From NCBI GenBank assembly GCA_021796135.1, contig JAJYOQ010000307.1, positions 1-5,302 of the forward strand: 5,302 nucleotides of DNA. The letters are read 5' to 3'. Positions within the stretch are counted from its first letter, which is position 1. Every line of letters starts with the position of its first letter. The translations under genes were made by a program, and so were the position numbers. Below the pieces are notes generated by a model. It was not told the origin of the DNA and ran no database searches. It saw nothing but the letters and a program-made list of their open reading frames with translations. This DNA is from Bacteroidota bacterium (GTDB taxonomy: Bacteria; Bacteroidota; Ignavibacteria; Ignavibacteriales; Ignavibacteriaceae). Shown here one piece after another: positions 1 to 5,302 of this stretch.

Positions 1-83
1 TAGTCCTGTGAACCCAGAAAATTTTCCTGGGCAAATGAAATCTGCGCCTTACCGAGTAATTCCCGGGACTTTGAATCGAACAT
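1..83 (-). CDS. N-terminal start of a downstream gene (partial), possibly TPR protein
   Basis: An ATG (complement at 81-83) opens a frame that runs to the left edge and gives 27 residues beginning MFDSKSRELLGKAQ. The composition looks like real protein, and the segment KAQISFAQENFLGSQD resembles the first helix of a TPR unit with its turn. The sample is too short to name a family. No Shine-Dalgarno sequence precedes the ATG: the upstream bases are only A/T, with the heptamer repeat ending 10 bases away. The gene is on the same strand as the others, 78 bases after the stop of the glycosyltransferase gene and in the same reading frame. The alternative is that the frame is open by chance, which the balanced amino-acid content makes less likely. 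Confidence 0.55.
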   Translation of the reverse strand, partial: MFDSKSRELLGKAQISFAQENFLGSQD

Positions 84-93
84 AAAATAATTT

Positions 94-121
94 TGAATTA
101 TGAATTTTGAATTCTGAATGA
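94..121. repeat. Heptamer tandem repeat TGAATTN, four copies
   Basis: Four consecutive 7-base units lie on the plus strand: TGAATTA (94-100), TGAATTT (101-107), TGAATTC (108-114) and TGAATGA (115-121, diverged at position 6). They fill about a third of the gap between the glycosyltransferase gene and the next start. The form resembles the short heptanucleotide tandem repeats known from intergenic regions of cyanobacteria and some other bacteria; the function is unknown. Confidence 0.75.
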
Positions 122-135
122 AAGAAACGGGAAAC

Positions 136-171
136 AAAAAAATTAATTCTTTAATGAATTTTTAATTAATT
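136..171 (-). terminator. Possible weak A/T-rich terminator after the glycosyltransferase gene
   Basis: On the minus strand an 8-base arm AATTAATT (171-164, overlapping the stop codon) can pair with an identical self-complementary arm (148-141) across a 15-base loop. The second arm runs into a stretch of seven T (142-136). The stem contains only A-T pairs, so it would be unstable and termination may be partial. It is reported because position and T-tract fit, not because the stem is convincing. Confidence 0.3.
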
Positions 172-3100
172 AGATTTAATAAATTTTTTGCTGTCTTTGC
201 CCATGTGAAATTTTTCATATCATTAGCGGCATTGACACCGACTTCTTTAATTTCTTCACGGTTGAAATATGCGTATTCTAAAGAAGCAATAATTTCATCA
301 AAGTCCGGTTCTTTCCAATCGGCAATTAATTCTTTTTCGCTATTGTAAAGTTTAAAATCATGCATTTCATTCAGCATGATAGAATTTTCTGAGGTAAGTA
401 TGTCTTTATGACCTGTATTATATGAAGCAATAGCAGGTTTTCCACATGCCATGTATTCCATCAAAACTAAATTGGTGCCTGCTTCGCATCTATTCGGGAA
501 CAATCCGATATTTGTCTGAGAATATATTTTTGCCATTTCGTTATTATTAACCAGAGATAATGTAACTACTCGATTAATATCCAAACCATTGACAAGATAT
601 AATCCCCGCATTATTTGCGCCCAATTTTTCCCTTGATATACATATTTAATATGGCGGGATATCTTCATTGAATCCATAGTCGATGTCCAACTATTAAACC
701 ATGCATTGAGGAGCACAACATCTTTATATTTTTGTTGAAGAACTTTCACAGCTTTAAGAACAAGGTCCTGCCCTTTTCGTAATTCAAATTTACCTCCTGA
801 AAATATTACAAATAGATCCGGATTTAAATTCTCTTCCATAGGATGAAATATTTCAGGATCAATTCCTTGAATTAAGCAGCCGCTGTTATTTATGCCTTTA
901 TCCCTTAGCTTTTCCAAACCCCATGAAGAACCGGCAAATATTTTATTATACTGTTTTGAATTTGTCAACGACTCTTCAGTTAATTCATTTTCAAAAAAAG
1001 TATATCCGAAATTTTCAGTACCCCGCACATTTATCAAGCTTTCCAGGCTTAAACCTTTAATTGCATGTATTACTTTTCCCGCCAGCAATCCTTTTGAAAT
1101 AACATTTTCATCTTCATTTAAATCTATTACATTTCCCGTAATATTTGACAGTTCCTTTTTTAGGTAGTTGCTGCAGATAGCCCAACCGAAGTTTTGTCCT
1201 TTTGATAGAGCGAGAAACAGAGGTTCTTCTTTTTTAGATTTAATTTCAGAAAGATTATTCGAATTTATAAGTAAAGTTAAATCTTCATTAACCTTTTGAA
1301 TTACGCTTACCCAATCATAAGGTCGAGTTTGACGATATAATTTAATTGAAGGATACCAGGGCGTATCGTCGCGATCAAGCATCCAGCGCCAATCGGGAGA
1401 TAGTGTAATAAGCAGCCAAACTTTTTTACCTAAAGCGCCGGCAAGATGTGCAATGGACGTATCTATAGTAATTATTAAATCAAGGTTTGATACAATAGCG
1501 GCAGCATCAGGTAGACCGTTATTATACTGCCTGATATCATGAACCTTGCTATATTCATCTGTCAGTTGGAGAGATGCAGGTCCATGCTGCAGACTATATA
1601 TTTCAATATCATCCCGGTCAATAATCGGTTTAAATTTATCAATTGGCAAAGACCTTTCCCTATCAGCACGATGTTTGGGATTGCCAGCCCAGATAATTCC
1701 AACTTTCAGTTTATTACTTGGAGGAATTAGCTTTTGCCACTTTTCATTTTTTTCTTCTTCAACTTTTAAATAAGGGACACCGCCGGGGATGCTTTTAACT
1801 TCGGTTTTAAAATAGAAAGGTAAACTTAAAAGAGGGATAAAATAATCATAATCCAAATCTTCTTCTAAAACATTAACATTGTCGATTCTTTGATCATAAC
1901 CAGGATAATCCTTAAATATTTTATATAAATAATCGCTGCATTCGAAAATAACATAGGCGCCTTTTTCCTTAAGAAGAGGAAGATATCTGATAAATTGAAT
2001 AGCATCTCCGAGACCCTGTTCCGAATAGACTAATATTTTCTTCCCATTAATATCCTGATCCGCAAGAGGAGTTTTTTTCAAAGTTCTTTGAGGGAAATCC
2101 GGTCTTTTAATACGCCATTCATATTCTTCCCAGCCATTTTTAAAATCACCTAACAATAACTGGCAATGTGCCTTGCCGTAATGAAGGTCAATGGAATCGG
2201 GTTTAACGTTTAAAGCATCGGAGAAAAAACTCAAAGCATCATTCACATACCCGCTTCTAAGTTTCATGTAGCCCATTTCAATAAAAGCTAATTCCTTTTC
2301 GTCATTACCGCTAAGATGCTTATTATATAATTGTCTGGCTTCTTCAACCTTGCCTAATTTTGATAAAACATACGCTGATCTGATTTCGCCGGGCATAGAT
2401 CCCGGAAGTAGTGCTAGATACTTTTGATAATAATTTAATGCAAGTTCATATTTCCCCTGTTCTTCATAACAAAATCCCAGATTGAAAAATATTTCCGGTT
2501 CATTATTAAATTGCTGCATTAAATCATAAAATATTTTTTCAGCTTTTTCAAATGATTTCACTTTAGTGGCAATTATACCAAGACCAATCATAGAGTTAAG
2601 ATGATCGGGTATTTTTTGAAGTACCATATTATAAGCTTGAAAAGCTGATTCATAATAATCCATCCTCAAGTAGCATAAAGCCAGATTATATTGATAATCA
2701 GGATTATTTTCGGACTCGACAGCTTTGCGGTAATAATTAGCAGCTTCTTCAAAATTTCTTATTTTAAAATAAAAATTACCCAGATTATTTTGAGCTTTGG
2801 CATTATCAGGATTATCTGAGATTATTTCTTTAAGAATGTTTTCTGCCTTTTCAAATTCATTTTGCTCAAAATAAACCAGACCTAAGTTATTCTTAGCATC
2901 AAAATGACCCGGATTAAGTTCAATTGCTTTTTGATAATAAATGGCAGACTCATCCAGTTGATTTAGATTCTGAAAACATACACCTAAATTATAATAAGCT
3001 TCCGGGTGCTGCTCATAAATTTCAATCACCTGCATAAAAAAGTAGATTGCCGAGTTGTACTCTTCATTTTTAAGTTTTATAACTCCTAGAAAAAATAGGA

Positions 3101-3209
3101 CGTCATAATCTTGTTGATTATCTTTTAACAATCTATCTAATATATTTTCAGCGGAGTTGAAATTCTTCAGATTGAATAACCGAACCGCTTCATCGTATAA
3201 GTCAGTCAT
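162..3209 (-). CDS. TPR protein with GT9-like and GT4-like glycosyltransferase domains (1015 aa)
   Basis: This is a three-part fusion. Residues 2 to about 352 carry roughly ten TPR units with 34-residue spacing (for example 70-103, with AYYNLGVCF and YYQKAIELNP). A linker, LLLGDFKNGWEEYEWR (351-366), is typical of TPR proteins joined to a GT9-like domain. That domain spans about 390-645 and shows EQGLGDAIQFIRYLP (397-411), VGIIWAGNPKHRADRERS (503-520) and DTSIAHLAGALGKKVW (583-598), as in heptosyltransferase-like enzymes. Residues about 661-1015 form a GT4-like (glycosyl transferases group 1) domain with QGIDPEIFHP (781-790), GGKFELRKGQD (805-815) and the donor-site segment CEAGTNLVLMEYMACGKP (908-925). 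There is no signal peptide or membrane segment, so it probably acts in the cytoplasm on a carrier-linked glycan or a protein held by the TPRs. Sugar and acceptor are unknown. It follows the methyltransferase-TPR gene by 15 bases, consistent with one operon. Confidence 0.93.
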   Translation of the reverse strand: MTDLYDEAVRLFNLKNFNSAENILDRLLKDNQQDYDVLFFLGVIKLKNEEYNSAIYFFMQVIEIYEQHPEAYYNLGVCFQNLNQLDESAIYYQKAIELNPGHFDAKNNLGLVYFEQNEFEKAENILKEIISDNPDNAKAQNNLGNFYFKIRNFEEAANYYRKAVESENNPDYQYNLALCYLRMDYYESAFQAYNMVLQKIPDHLNSMIGLGIIATKVKSFEKAEKIFYDLMQQFNNEPEIFFNLGFCYEEQGKYELALNYYQKYLALLPGSMPGEIRSAYVLSKLGKVEEARQLYNKHLSGNDEKELAFIEMGYMKLRSGYVNDALSFFSDALNVKPDSIDLHYGKAHCQLLLGDFKNGWEEYEWRIKRPDFPQRTLKKTPLADQDINGKKILVYSEQGLGDAIQFIRYLPLLKEKGAYVIFECSDYLYKIFKDYPGYDQRIDNVNVLEEDLDYDYFIPLLSLPFYFKTEVKSIPGGVPYLKVEEEKNEKWQKLIPPSNKLKVGIIWAGNPKHRADRERSLPIDKFKPIIDRDDIEIYSLQHGPASLQLTDEYSKVHDIRQYNNGLPDAAAIVSNLDLIITIDTSIAHLAGALGKKVWLLITLSPDWRWMLDRDDTPWYPSIKLYRQTRPYDWVSVIQKVNEDLTLLINSNNLSEIKSKKEEPLFLALSKGQNFGWAICSNYLKKELSNITGNVIDLNEDENVISKGLLAGKVIHAIKGLSLESLINVRGTENFGYTFFENELTEESLTNSKQYNKIFAGSSWGLEKLRDKGINNSGCLIQGIDPEIFHPMEENLNPDLFVIFSGGKFELRKGQDLVLKAVKVLQQKYKDVVLLNAWFNSWTSTMDSMKISRHIKYVYQGKNWAQIMRGLYLVNGLDINRVVTLSLVNNNEMAKIYSQTNIGLFPNRCEAGTNLVLMEYMACGKPAIASYNTGHKDILTSENSIMLNEMHDFKLYNSEKELIADWKEPDFDEIIASLEYAYFNREEIKEVGVNAANDMKNFTWAKTAKNLLNLIN

Positions 3210-3216
3210 ACCTTAA

Positions 3217-3222
3217 TCACTC
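3217..3222 (-). promoter_or_regulatory. Weak ribosome binding site for the TPR-glycosyltransferase gene
   Basis: The minus strand reads GAGTGA, 7 bases before the ATG at 3209-3207. It is only a partial Shine-Dalgarno match. A better AAGG (3211-3214) sits just one base from the ATG, too close to act normally. An in-frame TAA two codons upstream rules out a longer start, and the next Met is near residue 59, inside the TPR array. Translation may depend on coupling to the gene that ends 15 bases earlier. Confidence 0.35.
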
Positions 3223-3224
3223 AA

Positions 3225-5144
3225 TTATTTTAGCAAGAGATCCGAATGTCGTGACGGAAGATGTAATAACTCATTAACCTTTTCCAGTTCAGCTTTTGCA
3301 AAAAGATTTTCAGGATCATTTTTCAGACTCCACTCAAACATACTTTTGGCTTTTTCATCTTCGCCATTCAGATATAAAACCTCACCTAATCCAGCGCAAG
3401 CTTGAGAAGAAGAAGGATTAAGATTTAAAGCTGATTCAAAAGCCAATTTTGCATTTTCATTATCATTCAGACCTAGGTAAACAAAACCTTTTAAATTTTC
3501 GTAAGCAGAGACAATATCGTTATTCCCGCCCTCGCGGTACCTGGAATAAAATAACTGCTGATACTGTTCCAATGCCTGAAGCGCTTCATCGAATTTCTTT
3601 AGGTTAAATATTTCATAAGTAACACTTAGGATTTTTTCAAGAGCTTCGAGAATTTGCTCTTCATTTTTGGTCTCTTCAGTCATTGAGGCATTTTCATCCT
3701 CATACCTAATAATATCCTTAACCTTTTTCATACCCGCCTGTGCAAATAGATTGTTGGGGTCTAATTGCAGACTTAACTCAAACATTGATTTAGCATTTTC
3801 ATCTTCACTTCGAAGATAAAATACTTCTCCGATACCTGCGCATGCCTGTGATGAATGAGGATTTAAGTTCAAAGCAGTTTCAAAGGCAGAATGCGCATCA
3901 TCAACCTGATCCTGAGCCAGAAGGACAAATCCTTTCATATTTTCAAAAGCAGATACTATATCATTATTCCCGCCTTCACGGAATTGGGAATAGAAGAGCT
4001 GCTCATTTTTATTAAGCGCATACAGCGCTTCATCATATTCTTTAAGATTAAATAAGTCAAAAACCGAAGAGAGTATTTTCTCCAAAACTTCCCGAACCTT
4101 AGCAGAATCAGACTTTTCATTATTTTCATTATTCTCATTAGGAACAAAGTTTTGAATTAAATTAGGATTAAAATTCAACTTTTCAAGAGCTTCTTTCGGA
4201 TAATCGTTATAAGGATTATTTTTTACTGCCCATTCGTACATTATTTTAGCATTTTCATTATCGCCGTTCAGTAGGAACAAATCGCCAAGACCCGAGCATG
4301 CTTCTGATGAATTGGGGTTTAAAGTGAGAGCTTTTTCAAAGCATTCTTTTGCTTTATCAAGGTCTCTATCGCCTAAATAGTTATATCCTTTCAAGCTAAA
4401 AAATGCAGAAGCAAACGAGGAATTGTGAGGTTCGGATAGATGGCCATTAAACATTGCTTCAGCCATAGACAATTTAGACAAAGCTCTTTTGAATTCCTTT
4501 TTCTCCTGCAATTCCCTGGCTTCTTCGATCAACTGGTTCGGATTATTTTTTTCTAAAGGCTGGGTATTAGGGTAATTATTCAGAACAACAGCGGAATTTT
4601 TTTCGAAATACCAGGAATTGATAGCATCACCGAAAGTTAAATTGAGCTGAATATTTTTATCTTTAATGAATTCTTCAACCGCTGATTTAACTCCAAAATC
4701 GCCTGCCTCATAAACACCATCTAAGAAATCATGACCCGCAAAAATTCCTCCTGGCTTTAATTTTGGATACCAAGCATTTAAATCTGCTTTACATCCGGTA
4801 TAAGAATGATCAGCATCGATATAAATCCAATCAAAATAATTATCAGGGAAAGATTCTGATGCGACTAAAGAGTCCATTCTATGAATCATAACAGAAGGAT
4901 CGTCAGCAAACATTTCAACTACCTTGAAGTACAATTTTTTCTGATCATCATCTGATAAATTTGCAATATCATTATAACCGGGATCATATTTCCATCTATC
5001 CACCAAATGCAAGAACTTACCTTTCCAGGTAGTCCTAATAGTTTTAGAAAATTCACCGGCTTGAACACCTATTTCGACACCATGACCTAATAGGTTAAGT
5101 GAATTAAAGAGGTAGCCTAAATCGTTTCGTGAGTTAATATTCAT
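3225..5144 (-). CDS. SAM-dependent methyltransferase fused to TPR repeats (639 aa)
   Basis: Residues 1 to about 185 form a class I SAM-dependent methyltransferase of the Methyltransf_24 type, often found in polysaccharide and secondary-metabolite loci. Visible motifs are the glycine-rich SAM loop GVEIGVQAGEF (22-32), an acidic residue after strand 2 (LVDRW, D49), the strand-4 motif DWIYIDADHSY (105-115) and LKPGGIFAGHDF (129-140), where H138-D139 is typical of the family. The rest of the chain (about 205-623) holds three long repeats, each containing TPR-like helix pairs (for example AFETALNLNP and AKSMFEWSLKNDP), joined by polar linkers. There is no signal peptide or membrane segment, so the protein is probably cytoplasmic. 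The likely role is methylation of a sugar or glycan intermediate, with the TPR part holding a partner or acceptor; the substrate is unknown. The gene lies 15 bases before the double-glycosyltransferase gene, which supports a shared pathway. Confidence 0.9.
   Translation of the reverse strand: MNINSRNDLGYLFNSLNLLGHGVEIGVQAGEFSKTIRTTWKGKFLHLVDRWKYDPGYNDIANLSDDDQKKLYFKVVEMFADDPSVMIHRMDSLVASESFPDNYFDWIYIDADHSYTGCKADLNAWYPKLKPGGIFAGHDFLDGVYEAGDFGVKSAVEEFIKDKNIQLNLTFGDAINSWYFEKNSAVVLNNYPNTQPLEKNNPNQLIEEARELQEKKEFKRALSKLSMAEAMFNGHLSEPHNSSFASAFFSLKGYNYLGDRDLDKAKECFEKALTLNPNSSEACSGLGDLFLLNGDNENAKIMYEWAVKNNPYNDYPKEALEKLNFNPNLIQNFVPNENNENNEKSDSAKVREVLEKILSSVFDLFNLKEYDEALYALNKNEQLFYSQFREGGNNDIVSAFENMKGFVLLAQDQVDDAHSAFETALNLNPHSSQACAGIGEVFYLRSEDENAKSMFELSLQLDPNNLFAQAGMKKVKDIIRYEDENASMTEETKNEEQILEALEKILSVTYEIFNLKKFDEALQALEQYQQLFYSRYREGGNNDIVSAYENLKGFVYLGLNDNENAKLAFESALNLNPSSSQACAGLGEVLYLNGEDEKAKSMFEWSLKNDPENLFAKAELEKVNELLHLPSRHSDLLLK
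3276..3653 (-). repeat. Long TPR repeat unit C of the methyltransferase fusion
   Basis: Residues 498-623, the C-terminal copy. It is about 66% identical to unit B by hand count. It is followed by a short tail of 16 residues rich in Leu, His and Lys before the stop. Confidence 0.85.
3720..4097 (-). repeat. Long TPR repeat unit B of the methyltransferase fusion
   Basis: Residues 350-475. Aligned by hand with unit C at a constant offset of 148 residues and no gaps, 82 of 125 positions (351-475 against 499-623) are identical. Codons differ at many silent sites, so the duplication is not recent at the DNA level. Confidence 0.85.
4114..4140 (-). repeat. In-frame 9-base tandem repeat (3 copies) coding for Asn/Glu linker
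   Basis: On the plus strand the unit TTTTCATTA occurs twice exactly (4114-4122, 4123-4131), then once with one mismatch (TTCTCATTA, 4132-4140). On the coding strand it gives NENNENNEK in the linker between repeat units A and B. Because the unit is three codons long, gain or loss of copies would keep the frame. Confidence 0.8.
4179..4532 (-). repeat. Long TPR repeat unit A of the methyltransferase fusion
   Basis: Residues 205-322. This is the most divergent of the three units. It aligns without gaps to unit B over its central part at an offset of 152 residues (LKG at 251-253 matches MKG at 403-405). It keeps the ALTLNPNSSEACSGLG turn and the following AKIMYEWAVKNNP helix. Confidence 0.75.
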
Positions 5145-5151
5145 AATAGAA

Positions 5152-5158
5152 TCCTTTT
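5152..5158 (-). promoter_or_regulatory. Ribosome binding site of the methyltransferase-TPR gene
   Basis: The minus strand reads AAAAGGA here, followed by 7 bases and then the ATG at 5144-5142. This is a good Shine-Dalgarno match at good spacing. It fixes the start, which also places the SAM-binding motif about 22 residues in, as expected for this methyltransferase type. Confidence 0.7.
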
Positions 5159-5182
5159 ATATGTTCATTAAAGTATCTTTGA

Positions 5183-5302
5183 TTATACTTCAGTTAATTT
5201 CGTTTCTATAAACTTTTTATTGTTCATGGCAATTTTATTTGTTGGATCTTTGGAAATAATTAAATCCAGCAATTCATTCCCTTTTTCTTTCAAGTTGTTG
5301 CT
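5183..5302 (-). CDS. C-terminal end of an upstream gene, possibly TPR protein (partial)
   Basis: The reading frame is open from the right edge for 39 sense codons and ends at a TAA whose complement is at 5183-5185. The visible residues are hydrophilic and helical. They include the segment LLDLIISKDPTNKIAMNN, which resembles the second helix of a TPR unit, its closing 'DP-N' turn and the start of a capping helix. That resemblance is the only functional hint, and no catalytic domain is visible. The stop lies 38 bases before the next start on the same strand, so co-transcription with the methyltransferase-TPR gene is likely. The N-terminus and most of the protein lie outside the window, so this could be any TPR-tailed enzyme. 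The frame is a solid call because its end fits the spacing and RBS of the following gene; the family assignment is tentative. Confidence 0.7.
   Translation of the reverse strand, partial: SNNLKEKGNELLDLIISKDPTNKIAMNNKKFIETKLTEV

Noticed and set aside
2..85. Plus-strand open frame at the left edge (28 codons, SPVNPENFPG...)
   Set aside because: It looks somewhat protein-like and ends at a TAA, but it is antisense to the minus-strand ATG frame, which fits the direction of all other genes. A C-terminal tail of a plus-strand gene cannot be fully excluded from 85 bases.
892..1167. Open frame on the plus strand, 91 codons
   Set aside because: It lies wholly antisense to the GT4-like domain, whose motifs are clear. 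The translation is Phe/Ser-rich with no recognisable domain.
1539..1773. Two overlapping open frames on the plus strand
   Set aside because: Both are antisense to the GT9-like domain. Their products are rich in Cys, Ser and Phe and match nothing recognisable.
3956..4147. 63-codon open frame on the minus strand
   Set aside because: It is an out-of-frame shadow of repeat unit B; the translation is Met/Leu/Lys-rich without domain character, and the conserved repeats prove the other frame.
5145..5182. Search for a promoter in the 38-base gap before the methyltransferase-TPR gene
   Set aside because: Apart from the ribosome binding site, no -10/-35 pair or Bacteroidota-type -7/-33 pair is visible. 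The gap is best read as internal to an operon.
5171..5190. Inverted repeat AAGTAT...ATACTT around the stop codon of the upstream partial gene
   Set aside because: The stem is only 6 bases, nearly all A-T, with an 8-base loop and no following T-tract, so it is not supportable as a terminator or regulatory hairpin.

Overview
This is an AT-rich window (roughly one-third G+C by eye) that is almost entirely coding. Every supported gene is on the minus strand. TPR-rich proteins, weak or absent Shine-Dalgarno sequences, short gaps between genes and an A/T-rich heptamer repeat suit a Bacteroidota/Ignavibacteriota-type bacterium. That placement is an inference from style; no marker gene is present.

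Layout in transcription order (right to left): (1) 5302-5183, the last 39 codons of a gene entering from the right edge, TPR-like at its end; (2) 5144-3225, a 639-residue protein with an N-terminal class I SAM-dependent methyltransferase domain (Methyltransf_24 type) fused to three long TPR-containing repeats; (3) 3209-162, a 1015-residue protein with about ten N-terminal TPRs, a GT9-like (heptosyltransferase-type) domain and a C-terminal GT4-like domain; (4) 83-1, the first 27 codons of a further gene leaving by the left edge. The gaps are 38, 15 and 78 bases, so genes 1-3 look like one operon. Gene 4 may belong to it or may follow a weak A/T-rich terminator.

The combination of two glycosyltransferase domains and a methyltransferase, each fused to a TPR scaffold, suggests a glycan assembly or modification locus. 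In similar bacteria such TPR-glycosyltransferase clusters are associated with surface polysaccharide or with glycosylation of flagellin or other surface proteins. The acceptor and the sugar cannot be read from the window. The most notable points are the double-glycosyltransferase fusion, the threefold long repeat behind the methyltransferase with a strongly conserved non-canonical block, and the two small tandem repeats (a 9-mer inside a coding linker and a 7-mer in the 3' intergenic gap). No RNA gene, mobile element or CRISPR array was seen, and no stretch above 78 bases lacks a gene.
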